Of a DNA stretch of 64,000 nt, positions 17,169 through 25,878 are shown in pieces. The position numbers and the translations under genes were made by a program. The notes below the pieces were generated by a model that saw nothing but the letters and a program-made list of their open reading frames with translations, did not search any database and was not told the origin of the DNA. This DNA comes from CANLBN01 sp965230205 (GTDB lineage Bacteria; Pseudomonadota; Gammaproteobacteria; Pseudomonadales; Cellvibrionaceae). Each line of letters starts with the position of its first letter. The stretch's first letter is position 1. Where the stretch lies: NCBI GenBank assembly GCA_965230205.1, contig OZ245996.1, positions 2,604,001 to 2,668,000 on the forward strand, read 5' to 3'.

Positions 17169-17813
17169 ATGAATTATCCTGATGGTTTTAAATGTTGCCA
17201 CAATTTTTTCAGAGTAATAGGTGTGCCAAGTATTCTATCTCTTGTTTTATTAATAGCCAGTTTTCCTGCATTGGCCGCTAAAAGCTTTGATTCGATAGAC
17301 TGGGTTGATTTGATTCCTAAAGCTGATCTTGAAGCCTTATTAAACCCACCTCAGTCACTACTGTCGATCCCTGATGGTTCCGAGCTTGATGTCATTCCTG
17401 AGGACCCATTAGCTAATGCTGTTGAAAATGCCATCGGTGCTAGTCAAGAGCCGCTTTCAGAACAAGAGCAAGCTTACTATGCTGCTTTGAGATCTACCAA
17501 TATCAATTCAGGTTTAAGTGATAAAGATATTCGCCTTGCAGGTTTTGTTGTTCCTGTAGAGTACAATGACAATCAAGTGATCACTGAATTCTTTCTAGTC
17601 CCTTATTTTGGCGCTTGTATCCATGTTCCACCGCCACCACCAAATCAAATTGTGTATGTAAAATACCCACAAGGCTTAACACTTGATGCCTTATATGATC
17701 CATTTTGGGTTGAAGGCACTTTATCTACTGAAATCGTAGAAAATGATTTGGCACTGTCTGCCTATTCTATTAGTGCAGATGGGGTTAAGCCTTATACAGC
17801 CTATAATAAATAG
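17169..17813 (+). CDS. DUF3299 periplasmic protein (Zrg locus)
   Basis: This 214-residue protein has a long N-terminal signal region (hydrophobic core about residues 18-34, ending PALAAKS) and the family block RLAGFVVPVEYNDNQVITEFFLVPYFGACIHVPPPPPNQIVYV, characteristic of DUF3299. In Vibrio and related bacteria members sit in the zinc-regulated zrg locus; their biochemical role is not settled. Here it is divergent from the ABC genes and convergent with zrgA. Confidence 0.85.
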   Translation: MNYPDGFKCCHNFFRVIGVPSILSLVLLIASFPALAAKSFDSIDWVDLIPKADLEALLNPPQSLLSIPDGSELDVIPEDPLANAVENAIGASQEPLSEQEQAYYAALRSTNINSGLSDKDIRLAGFVVPVEYNDNQVITEFFLVPYFGACIHVPPPPPNQIVYVKYPQGLTLDALYDPFWVEGTLSTEIVENDLALSAYSISADGVKPYTAYNK

Positions 17814-17865
17814 TTAATACTGCTGTTTAACTGCTTTACCTCACCCCATCAGAAAAGGCCTTTTG

Positions 17866-18567
17866 CTATCTCAAGGTGACGGACGTTTTCTTAGCCGTTG
17901 CTTTTTGAGATCCTTGTTTATCTCCAGCTACCCAATTAACTTGGATATTTTCAAAACCTTGAAAGGACTCAAATGCTGTTACTTCAATACCCTTAATTGA
18001 GTCTATGTCACTACAATTTAACGCATACTGAACGTGAAAATCAGAGTGCTCACTCTCTGAATGATGTTCGTCATCATGTGAATCGTGGTGTTTATGTTCT
18101 GCGTGATGGTCGTCATCGTGCGAGTCGTGATGTTTATGCTCTTCATGATGGTCGTCATCGTGTGAGTCATGATGTTTATGCTCTGCATGATGTTCGTCAT
18201 CGTGTGAATCGTGGTGTTTATGCTCTGAATGATGTTCGTCATCGTGCTCATGTTTATCATCATTCTGAATTTCATAGGGAGATTCAATATCCGAACTAAC
18301 TTGTTTACAGCTGCCTTTTTTCAACGCTACCAAGCTTGTGTGAGTGGCTAATAATTCCAAGCTGTTTTTCAGTTTTTGATGTTCTTTTTTATTCGATGGC
18401 TTATGTTCGAACCCCAGAATATTGGCGGCAGGTGTTTCTAGTTCTAATAGAACTTTATTATCTTGGAGAGCAATAAACAACTCTGCTTCCCCATGGACAT
18501 GTTTACCTGCACCTAAAGCATACAGAGGCGAAAGCGCGATAGATGCTATTAATAAATGGTATTTCAT
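17866..18567 (-). CDS. zrgA: ZrgA-type His-rich periplasmic zinc-binding protein (DUF2796)
   Basis: This 233-residue protein has a signal peptide (cut near LGAGKHVHGEAEL) and the DUF2796 opening KHVHGEAELFIALQ...LELETPAANILGFEH. In the middle (about residues 105-175) is a run of near-perfect 14-residue His/Asp repeats of the type EHKHHDSHDDEHHA, and the C-terminus resumes the DUF2796 domain. ZrgA homologues bind zinc for import through the Zrg ABC transporter. The gene has a good RBS (AAGGA) and a Zur-like palindrome 25 bp upstream of the start codon. Confidence 0.9.
   Translation of the reverse strand: MKYHLLIASIALSPLYALGAGKHVHGEAELFIALQDNKVLLELETPAANILGFEHKPSNKKEHQKLKNSLELLATHTSLVALKKGSCKQVSSDIESPYEIQNDDKHEHDDEHHSEHKHHDSHDDEHHAEHKHHDSHDDDHHEEHKHHDSHDDDHHAEHKHHDSHDDEHHSESEHSDFHVQYALNCSDIDSIKGIEVTAFESFQGFENIQVNWVAGDKQGSQKATAKKTSVTLR
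18050..18250 (-). repeat. 42-bp tandem repeats in zrgA
   Basis: Four to five near-identical 42-bp units encode the His/Asp repeat block of ZrgA. Copies differ by single bases (for example Ser, Ala or Glu at one position), so the array is prone to slippage and its copy number is likely to vary between strains. Confidence 0.8.
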
Positions 18568-18591
18568 TGCTTTTTCCTTGGAAATTTAATG

Positions 18592-18607
18592 TTATGTTAT
18601 AACATAA
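18592..18607. promoter_or_regulatory. Zur-box-like operator upstream of zrgA
   Basis: TTATGTTATAACATAA is a perfect 16-bp palindrome that matches the core of gammaproteobacterial Zur boxes (TGTTAT-N-TATAACA type). It lies 25 bp upstream of the zrgA start codon, which predicts repression by Zur-Zn. Confidence 0.75.
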
Positions 18608-18763
18608 TTTGCCTGTGTTCTAGGTCTACTATATCCCAAGAATTATTACAAAAAAGCTTTCCCTAAAAATAGAGGGAATTAATGCCGATATGTTAAGTGG
18701 GTTATGAAATGAAGGGGATGTGGCAACTGTTTTTACTTTATAAAGTATTGATTTTACAGTGGG

Positions 18764-18793
18764 AGAGGCCAGTTTTATTTCGTTGTGGCCTCT
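18764..18793. terminator. Hairpin 3' of the AraC gene (weak terminator)
   Basis: AGAGGCC (18764-18770) and GGCCTCT (18787-18793) form a 7-bp stem downstream of the minus-strand AraC gene. There is no T-run, so it may only stabilise the message end. Confidence 0.35.
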
Positions 18794-18811
18794 ATTAGGG
18801 TAGTATAATTC

Positions 18812-19678
18812 TTAAGCAATAAGTTGTTTGCGATAGGAGCCTGCTGAAACGCCATAGAATTTTCTAAAAGCTTTGCTAAATGAGCTGGAATCTTTGTAGC
18901 CAACTTTAAAGGCAATTTGTTGTATACGTAGATCGCTTGTTTCAAGCAATTGCTGAGCTTTAAGTAAGCGGCAATTTAAGATGTGCTGATAAGGTGTAAT
19001 TTGCGATGATTTTTTATACTGCCTAGAAAAGTGGTATTCGCTCATATTCAGTAAATCAGCCAAATCCTTTAATGTAATATCCTCAAAGAAGTGAGTTTCT
19101 ATATACTCGTTAACACGATTTAACTGCTCCTTGTTCAGGCCTTCTGAATACATATTTGCTTCTGTTGGCAAGGGTGAGCAATAGTTCCTTAATAGGTGCA
19201 CAATAAACTGTTGTTTAAGTGAGTTCAGAGAAGCTTTGCTAAAAGCATCATTATTAGTGAGTTCGTAATATAAACGTTCAGCAAGCTTTGTGATCGTGAA
19301 ATCACCTTTGCTGACTTTTTGCTCTATATTGGTCAACCTTGTTAAGGCACTAGGGCATATAGAATCAATAAAAGGTTCATCTATTCTGATTAAGATAATG
19401 AGTAATTCGTTTTTATCGTTAATATTGTACCAATATGGGGGTGTCTTTTTTTGCCCCGGTGCGAGTATAAATTCACTCTCACAATACTCTGTAAGATACC
19501 AGCGGTGACCCCCAGTTAAATCCGACTTTTTTGCAGCACTTTTAAGTCTAATAGCTAAGGTGAATCCTGAATCACAGTATGTAGAGTAGGGTATCGATTT
19601 GGCTTTTTTCAATCCCATTGCCATGGTGATTAAATCAGCCCATATATTATCTAGGTTACCAATCTGTGTAATGTTCAA
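18812..19678 (-). CDS. AraC-family transcriptional regulator
   Basis: This 288-residue protein has a poorly conserved N-terminal sensing domain and a clear C-terminal double HTH (LNRVNEYIETHFFEDITLKDLADLLNMSEYHFSRQYKKSSQITPYQHI... to IAFKVGYKDSSSFSKAFRKFYGVSAGSYRKQ). No neighbouring operon points to a target: ZrgA lies on one side and a gene-poor stretch on the other. Confidence 0.9.
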   Translation of the reverse strand: MNITQIGNLDNIWADLITMAMGLKKAKSIPYSTYCDSGFTLAIRLKSAAKKSDLTGGHRWYLTEYCESEFILAPGQKKTPPYWYNINDKNELLIILIRIDEPFIDSICPSALTRLTNIEQKVSKGDFTITKLAERLYYELTNNDAFSKASLNSLKQQFIVHLLRNYCSPLPTEANMYSEGLNKEQLNRVNEYIETHFFEDITLKDLADLLNMSEYHFSRQYKKSSQITPYQHILNCRLLKAQQLLETSDLRIQQIAFKVGYKDSSSFSKAFRKFYGVSAGSYRKQLIA

Positions 19679-20359
19679 GATAGTGTGACCTCCAAGCTCA
19701 TTGTCAATTTCATCATTGCTATTTCGATTGGTGAATTAAAGGTAAGGGGGCTAGTTAGTCAGTCGCATTTCCTGCTCCTGCAAATACTTCTGCTACAACA
19801 TCCATTAGCGCCCCTTTAACTCCTTGTCTCTTTTTTGGCCTCAGAACCTTTTCCTAAAGTAATTCCTTACACAGTAGGTCTACTGAGAATCCTTTTAGCT
19901 TCCTTACATTCAAATATTTATTCCATTAATTCCCTCTTGTAATGGTAAAGCCTTAATCTGTCATGAACCTTGCAATATGGCATGTTATTCCCATTCTTTG
20001 GGGCGGTTCTTCCGTATCCCTTAATTGCTTTAATCATCCTGATATTCTCCTTTGGCTTTACATTATCTCCTTAAAAATAATACTAATACTGGGTCCATAA
20101 TCCGTGTATATTTCCATCTTAAATCCATATTTGGTAATATATCATCAAATATGGATATTTCAACAATATTTTCACTTTTCATCCAAGCTTAGACATTCTT
20201 TGGGGGTAAGCTTTTTAGCTGAGTAAGAATTAACTGGAAGGAACAGTTCAACAATTGGCGGGTAATCAGGAAGAGAGTAGTTTTAAAAGTGGGGAGGAAT
20301 AGTGCATAGCTTTTATAGGCAACACACCATTAGCTTTTTCTAAGTCAATATTTACGCTG
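19679..20359. other. 680-bp stretch without a convincing gene
   Basis: Only a 39-codon minus-strand ORF (20037 down to 19918) is visible, starting ATGATTAAAGCAATTAAGGG behind GGAGAATATCAGG. Its product is basic and unrecognised. A second short frame of about 16 codons (MDVVAEVFAGAGNATD) lies further left. The region may be a decayed gene between the two AraC genes. Confidence 0.4.
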
Positions 20360-21292
20360 TTATGCCGCGACCTTTGAGTGAGTTCTGCGAAATTCACCAG
20401 GTCTCATCCCATATTGCTTTTTAAAGGCTTGGCTAAAAGCTGCTTCTGATCGATAGCCGATACTTTCAGCAACAGTTATTAAAGGGGTTGATGTCTCTGT
20501 TAACAAGCGACTAGCTTTTTCCAGGCGGACAAAAATAACGTACTGCAGGGGTGTCATGCTTGCTAGTTCGGTAAAGTGATTCGAGAAAGATGAGCGGGAC
20601 ATGTTAACTAATTGACCTAAGCTCTCAACACTCCAATCATTCGCTGGGTCGGCATGTATCGCTGTTAATACCCGGTTGACTCGCGAGTCAGTAAAGGCAG
20701 ATAAAAAAGGGATATGTTCTTTGCTTGTGCCTAATGTAGCACGGATTACTTGTATTAGAATAATCTCAGATAAACGATCAATAATGGCATGAGCCCCAGG
20801 TTCTAATTTTGCAGCCTCATTTGCGATAAATCCAATCGCGCTATCTAGCCACTTAGTGTTGTAACTGCTGTCTCCTGGTACGTGAAGTTTACTTGGAAAG
20901 TTTTTAAGTAGCGGGTGATTGCCTAAATCATCGAAAGCAAATTCTCCACAGACCAGGCAACAGCCTGCGCCGCCGCCGCCATAAATCAGTGGGCCTTCAC
21001 CAGTATAAGCAACTGCTTCTAATACTTCTGATAATGGCCGTGTGGTTGTGGCGGGTGTATCCGCAAGCTGGTGTGAGGCCCCGTGGGGAATAACAACTAG
21101 GTCGCCGTTCGACATATGAATCCCTTCTTCTCCTTCGACCTTTATCCAGCACTGCCCACGGATAACAATATGAAATCGTGCAACTTTCTCTTTGGCCGGG
21201 ACTTCAACTCCCCAAGGAGATGTTAGTTCTGTCCGAAAATACAAGCTGCTCGTGAGACGAAGGGTATTCAGAATATCGGTGAGCGCATCCAT
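20360..21292 (-). CDS. AraC-family regulator with N-terminal cupin domain
   Basis: This 310-residue protein has a cupin_6-type sensing domain (FHIVIRGQCWIKV...GDLVVIPHGASHQL, residues 33-80) and a loop with CCLVCG. The C-terminal HTH pair is VNRVLTAIHADPANDWSVESLGQLVNMSRSSFSNHF...IGYRSEAAFSQAFKKQYGMRPGEFRR. It belongs to the group often divergent from small metabolic enzymes. The divergent YHS and MAPEG genes 270 bp away are the likely targets. Confidence 0.92.
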   Translation of the reverse strand: MDALTDILNTLRLTSSLYFRTELTSPWGVEVPAKEKVARFHIVIRGQCWIKVEGEEGIHMSNGDLVVIPHGASHQLADTPATTTRPLSEVLEAVAYTGEGPLIYGGGGAGCCLVCGEFAFDDLGNHPLLKNFPSKLHVPGDSSYNTKWLDSAIGFIANEAAKLEPGAHAIIDRLSEIILIQVIRATLGTSKEHIPFLSAFTDSRVNRVLTAIHADPANDWSVESLGQLVNMSRSSFSNHFTELASMTPLQYVIFVRLEKASRLLTETSTPLITVAESIGYRSEAAFSQAFKKQYGMRPGEFRRTHSKVAA

Positions 21293-21562
21293 AGAATTTA
21301 ACCTAATGATGAGGATATGAATTTAGAGATACTATGCCACAGGCTAGTAAAAGTTTTTATAGGAATGATTGATTCATACAAAAATAAATACAATTTAGTA
21401 GTTATTAAAGACGAATTAATATAATTAATATTATTTTATACGAATGAGTATGAATTATAGGGTTTTTATTATTTCGCATCTTTATCTCCTGGTGGATCAT
21501 AGAGTCCAAGAAAGTTATGTCTTTCTTTATATCTATTCATAAACAAACTTTGGAGACTTTTA

Positions 21563-22015
21563 ATGAATATAAAACAATTTTTAATTGCAATATTCGCAGT
21601 GCTGACACTTTCTACTGGCGCTATCGCAGGTGAATACACTCATAGTACACCTGCTATACAAGGTTATGATGTCGTTTCTTACCATAATGGCAAACGCCCT
21701 ATACGCGGAAACGGACATTTTGTTTCCACTCATAAAGGTGCGACCTATCAATTCTCTAGTAAAGCTAATCTAAAGGCATTTGAAAGCAATCCAGGTAAGT
21801 ACGTTCCTGCTTATGGTGGTTATTGTGCTTTTGGCGCCTCTGTTGGTAAAAAGTTTATAGGTGATCCAGAAGTTTGGCGTATTGTTGACGGCACTTTGTA
21901 TCTCAACCTTGATACTAGTATTCAGTCTGAGTGGTTAAAGGATGTACCTGGTCGCATAAAAACTGCGGATGCCAAATGGGAAAAAATCAAAGATAAGTCA
22001 CCAGCTTCTTTATAA
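21563..22015 (+). CDS. Secreted YHS-domain protein
   Basis: This 150-residue protein has a signal peptide (hydrophobic residues 5-20, cleavage near AIAG). The YHS domain (IQGYDVVSYH...GTHKGATYQFSSKANLKAFESNPGKYVPAYGGYCAFG) resembles metal- or haem-associated periplasmic YHS proteins. A hairpin terminator follows at 22036. It is divergent from the cupin-AraC regulator. Confidence 0.9.
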   Translation: MNIKQFLIAIFAVLTLSTGAIAGEYTHSTPAIQGYDVVSYHNGKRPIRGNGHFVSTHKGATYQFSSKANLKAFESNPGKYVPAYGGYCAFGASVGKKFIGDPEVWRIVDGTLYLNLDTSIQSEWLKDVPGRIKTADAKWEKIKDKSPASL

Positions 22016-22035
22016 GCATTAAGTTCTTTAAAACT

Positions 22036-22070
22036 ATTGATAGGGGAGTTCGCCCCTCTATCAATAATGT
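22036..22070 (+). terminator. Terminator after the YHS gene
   Basis: ATTGATAG at 22036-22043 pairs with CTATCAAT at 22058-22065, with a GGG/CCC extension inside. A T-rich stretch follows. Confidence 0.5.
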
Positions 22071-22104
22071 ATTTTCAAATCTGATCTAAAAGCAGGAGTT
22101 TTGT

Positions 22105-22512
22105 ATGGAAACTGCATACTATTATTTAGGCTTAAGCGGAATATTAACGGTGCTGCTATGGGTACCTTATATTCTTGCACGAGCTGTTACATGGGGAATT
22201 CCCACGTTTCTTAACAACTATCCGAATGGGTTTCCGAAAGAGCAGCCAGAACCACCATTATGGGCGCAGCGGTCTCAACGAGCACATTTGAATATGGTTG
22301 AAACACTACCTGCATTTGCTGCGGTCGTGTTAGCAGCTAGTGCTGTTGCTTCTGATGCCGCTTATGAAAGTATTGCTCTCTGGGCCCAAATATTTTTTAT
22401 TGCAAGGCTCGCTCATGCCATTGTGTATACACTCGGCTTACCTTATCTACGTACACCTGTTTATTTAGTATCGTGGCTAGCGATCTTGATGATAGGGGCG
22501 AAAATTATCTGA
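22105..22512 (+). CDS. MAPEG-family membrane protein
   Basis: This 135-residue protein has four hydrophobic segments and the MAPEG phrase RSQRAHLNMVETLPAFAAVVL (residues 55-75), followed by ARLAHAIVYTLGLPYLRTPVYL. MAPEG proteins handle glutathione conjugates and lipid mediators in eukaryotes; the bacterial role is uncertain. It follows the YHS gene by 90 bp and may share its regulator. Confidence 0.9.
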   Translation: METAYYYLGLSGILTVLLWVPYILARAVTWGIPTFLNNYPNGFPKEQPEPPLWAQRSQRAHLNMVETLPAFAAVVLAASAVASDAAYESIALWAQIFFIARLAHAIVYTLGLPYLRTPVYLVSWLAILMIGAKII

Positions 22513-22705
22513 TTATTAATTTAAGAGCGGCTGAGTATTTACGAAGTAAATACTCAGCAAATCGATTTCAGTATTTTTATAACTCTATCTTGATTATAAC
22601 TGCGCTTTTAGCCGGGGCGGTATGACAGATTAAAGTTTTAATTGATCATCTGTTAATGAGCTTTACCTAGAAAATAAGTGGTACGATATGAAGCTATGCG
22701 CTCTT

Positions 22706-23875
22706 TTACTGAAAGTCAATTCTTAAACGAAACCTCGATTGATCAATGGCGTGTGTGATATTCCAATCTAATGCGTAGCAAATACGTTTAATAATGTTAA
22801 TCCCTAATTGCGAACTACCAGAACTGTCACAGTTATTTTTGATTGCGTTATGTGTTTCTAAATAATTGCTGGTAACTATTATTGTTGCTGTTTTGTCGGC
22901 GTATTTATTACCATTGTCGATAATATTAGAAATTAAAATTTGAAAAATATCGATGGGTGAGTGTATTTCAGTATCTTTCTTACAATCTATGACCCACTGA
23001 GTGCTCTGACTATCCGATGAATTAATTACTGATTTAATAATAGCGATAGGAGAAAGAGACTCTTTTTCTATTGTAAACTTATCATGTCGGGCGAGAATTA
23101 GAAATATATTCGTCAAATTACTCATACTATTGGTTGCTCGAAGCATGCGATCTATACTGCGGTCAATAATTTTTAAGGGCTCTTTGTGTGCTTTTAAAAT
23201 TTCTAAGTTGCTCTTCATTACCATTAAAGGTGTTCTCAGCTCATGACTGACAGACTGAGTAAAGCTTTTTTCTCTTTTTAATGCCTCCTTAATATGTAAC
23301 ATGACGTCATTAAATGAGCGGGCCAATATGTTGAGCTCATGGTAATTACCTTCTTTACAGATATTGTCAGTGTCTTGATTAGCTCGTTTAACATCTTTTA
23401 CCAGATCTTCAATAGGGTTTGAAAGTTGGCGTGCAAGTACTAAAGCAAGTGCTATTCCACATAAAATAATAATCAAGCTAAAAAGAAATAATAATATTAA
23501 TATAAAATATTCAAATTTATCATTTAAGCCATCTATTTCTGGTAGGGCAAGAAATAACACTTGATTATCTTTTAATGGCTTGACGAGTATGTGAGTTTCC
23601 TCTAGCTCAACAACGCCTGCAGGTAAGTTTCTAAGGTGTTCAGGAATTGTTTCTTGAGAATAGAGTTCTTGAGATATAAGGGGTGCTTGAAAATCAATGC
23701 TTTGATTTTTTTTATCATATTGCTCAGACAGTTTTGTGTAGTAGTACTCAAGAAGATGTTCGTTTAACTTGTCTTCTGTTGTATAGAGTGTCACTAAAAT
23801 TAAAATGCTGTAGATAAGCGTTAAAAAGAAAGAATAGGAAATAAGAGCAATGGTAATTTTTTTTCTATAAGTCAT
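22706..23875 (-). CDS. Sensor histidine kinase (degenerate ATP-binding domain)
   Basis: This 389-residue protein has an N-terminal TM (about 9-30), a periplasmic segment, a second TM (about 127-150), HAMP, a HisKA H-box (SVSHELRTPLMVMKSN) and an N-box (NIIDNGNKYA). The usual DxGxG box is missing: TIIVTSNYLETHNAIKNN runs directly into SSGSSQLGINIIKRI, so the ATP lid is shortened or lost. The gene overlaps the response regulator by 11 bp. Confidence 0.85.
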   Translation of the reverse strand: MTYRKKITIALISYSFFLTLIYSILILVTLYTTEDKLNEHLLEYYYTKLSEQYDKKNQSIDFQAPLISQELYSQETIPEHLRNLPAGVVELEETHILVKPLKDNQVLFLALPEIDGLNDKFEYFILILLFLFSLIIILCGIALALVLARQLSNPIEDLVKDVKRANQDTDNICKEGNYHELNILARSFNDVMLHIKEALKREKSFTQSVSHELRTPLMVMKSNLEILKAHKEPLKIIDRSIDRMLRATNSMSNLTNIFLILARHDKFTIEKESLSPIAIIKSVINSSDSQSTQWVIDCKKDTEIHSPIDIFQILISNIIDNGNKYADKTATIIVTSNYLETHNAIKNNCDSSGSSQLGINIIKRICYALDWNITHAIDQSRFRLRIDFQ

Positions 23876-24545
23876 TTTTTAATGCCAGTTTAAACCCAAC
23901 GCCGTGTACATTCTGAATAATAGATGTTGAAAATGGCTTGTCAATTTGATTGCGTAATTGATAAATTTGTGTTTTTAACACATCGCTGTCAGGAATTTCA
24001 TCTCCCCAAACTTCCTGCTCGATAGCATGTTTGTTGACAACGTTAGGGTGGTTTTTTATCAGTAAACAAAATATTCTATATTGTGTCGGATTGAGTTTTA
24101 TTGGTTGATCTTGTCGAAATACTTGATGAGTATGGTAATTTATTCGAATGTCTAATAATTGAGTTTCTCCTATACCTTGTCTATCTCCTCGGCTAGTGAG
24201 AGCATTCGCTCTAGCCATTAATTCTTCCATCGCAAAAGGTTTGACTAAATAGTCGTCAGCCCCAGATGTAAAGCCCTGTAATTTATCATCAAGAGTGTCC
24301 CGCGCAGTTAGAAATAATATGGGTGTTCTACAAAAAAGTTGTTCTCTCAGAATTTTGCAGGATTCATAGCCAGATTTACCCGGCATCATGACATCTAAAA
24401 AAATAACATCGTATGTGTTGTTCTTTACCAGTTCAAGCATGGCATCACCACGATCAGCATAGTCTGCGGTATGTCCTTTGAGCTCAATATAATCAATAAT
24501 TGAACTGGCAATATCTCGATGGTCGTCAACAACTAATATATGCAT
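23865..24545 (-). CDS. OmpR-family response regulator
   Basis: This 226-residue protein has a receiver domain (MHILVVDDHRDIASS..., phospho-Asp in VIFLDVMMPG, LTARD, KPF) and a C-terminal winged HTH (LNPTQYRIFCLLIKNHPNVVNKHAIEQEVWG). I set the start at ATG 24545, where the receiver begins. A longer frame up to 24761 adds 72 residues that overlap the esterase gene and match nothing. It is transcribed together with the kinase. Confidence 0.92.
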   Translation of the reverse strand: MHILVVDDHRDIASSIIDYIELKGHTADYADRGDAMLELVKNNTYDVIFLDVMMPGKSGYESCKILREQLFCRTPILFLTARDTLDDKLQGFTSGADDYLVKPFAMEELMARANALTSRGDRQGIGETQLLDIRINYHTHQVFRQDQPIKLNPTQYRIFCLLIKNHPNVVNKHAIEQEVWGDEIPDSDVLKTQIYQLRNQIDKPFSTSIIQNVHGVGFKLALKNDL

Positions 24546-24697
24546 ATCATAGATTTTTAGTTTATAGGATGAATAGGGAATATAAAAAATTATAGTAATA
24601 TTGATTGTAGATGATTCAGTAGCAATATTGATAAATTTATCATTAATAGTTTTACATGAATAGCAAAAGAATACATCCTTGTATTCTTTTCGATGTA

Positions 24698-25867
24698 TTA
24701 TAAGATCGTTGTCTCTAACCATTCCATTGCGATAGGCAAGACTTTTTCGTCTGAAGGACAATGCCCATCATCAGTTCCTTTGTCAACGATAATATATTTG
24801 CCATTAGATGAAGAAGAGGCCATTAATTTCATATCACTTGGCGGCGAAATTTCATTGTCACTATCATGATTGATGCTCAATATAGGGACAGGTGTTTTAG
24901 TCTTTCCGAGGTAATGCGTTGAAAGTGCTAGTTTATCACTGGTTTTAATAATATCTTCTCTACTCATATCAAACCGTTGCAAAAAAGCATCTCCTGTCAT
25001 TTTAGGCACCTGAGTTAGTGCAAATTTTAATTTTAAAAAGGGAGCGTTGACGGCACCACAAATATTAATAACCGCAGCGACATCATCAGGATTGGTGAAG
25101 GCTGTTTTTGTTATTGCATTACCACCAAAGCTAGATGCCATCAGTGCTATTTTTTTACCATCAACTCTGGGTTCTTTTTGAAGCTGCTTGACTAGATGTT
25201 GATGAATAATATTCGTTTCATCTGTTGTTATACCAATATGTACGTTGCTGCCAATGCCGGGTAAATCTAATGAGATCATTGCCCAGCCTTTAGGTTTTAA
25301 ATAATCACGATAGACAGAATAAAGCGATGTCAGCGTATGGTCAGAACCATTACTTACAACCATTACAGGTAAGCGTGTAGTAGGTTTTTTTTCTGGGAGA
25401 TGTAAATAAGCATATGCAGTTCCTCTAGGAGTGTTGACTTGTAGCTCCTCAAGGTAAGTGCCATCATGCTTTACTGCTGCTTTGTAGTTCACCATGGCAA
25501 GATCATAGGAACGGTTAGATAATTCATCGCTTTTAAGAAAGGGGTAGGCAGCGATTGTATAGTAACTTGTTGCCGCTAAATATTCTTTTTTCGAAACCGC
25601 ATCTTCTGCAACTTTATCCCATTCGTATTGCCAATTTCCTGGTTTGTAAGCTTTTGTTGCGATGTCGACATTGTTGTGCGCTTTAATATTCAATTGCTTT
25701 ATTTTTTCAATCGTATCGTTGATGATTACGGGGTCGCCACCTTCTGCAACCCAGGTATCGGTATGAAGCTGCCTATAAAATTGGCTTTGATCTAATAAAT
25801 AACGACCTAACTGAGTACAACCGCTGAGGCCTAAGATTCCTATTAGTAATAAAGTATAGCTTTTCAT
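24698..25867 (-). CDS. Alpha/beta-hydrolase lipoprotein (FrsA/esterase-like)
   Basis: This 389-residue protein has a lipoprotein signal (LLLIGILGLSGC). Its hydrolase core has LPVMVVSNGSDHTLTSLYSVYRDYLKPKGWAMISLDLPGIG, the nucleophile elbow ASSFGG, and a late DDGHCP providing the catalytic His. This arrangement resembles FrsA/YqiA-type carboxylesterases. It lies between the OmpV-like porin (11 bp away) and the two-component system, so all four may form one minus-strand operon. Confidence 0.85.
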   Translation of the reverse strand: MKSYTLLLIGILGLSGCTQLGRYLLDQSQFYRQLHTDTWVAEGGDPVIINDTIEKIKQLNIKAHNNVDIATKAYKPGNWQYEWDKVAEDAVSKKEYLAATSYYTIAAYPFLKSDELSNRSYDLAMVNYKAAVKHDGTYLEELQVNTPRGTAYAYLHLPEKKPTTRLPVMVVSNGSDHTLTSLYSVYRDYLKPKGWAMISLDLPGIGSNVHIGITTDETNIIHQHLVKQLQKEPRVDGKKIALMASSFGGNAITKTAFTNPDDVAAVINICGAVNAPFLKLKFALTQVPKMTGDAFLQRFDMSREDIIKTSDKLALSTHYLGKTKTPVPILSINHDSDNEISPPSDMKLMASSSSNGKYIIVDKGTDDGHCPSDEKVLPIAMEWLETTIL

Positions 25868-25878
25868 TGTTGTCTCCT

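Noticed and set aside
18018..18299. Long opposite-frame ORFs in the zrgA repeat region
   Set aside because: They arise from the repetitive His codons read in other frames; no RBS or recognisable product.
24546..24761. N-terminal extension of the response regulator
   Set aside because: The added 72 residues overlap the upstream esterase gene and precede a complete receiver domain starting at MHILVVDD.
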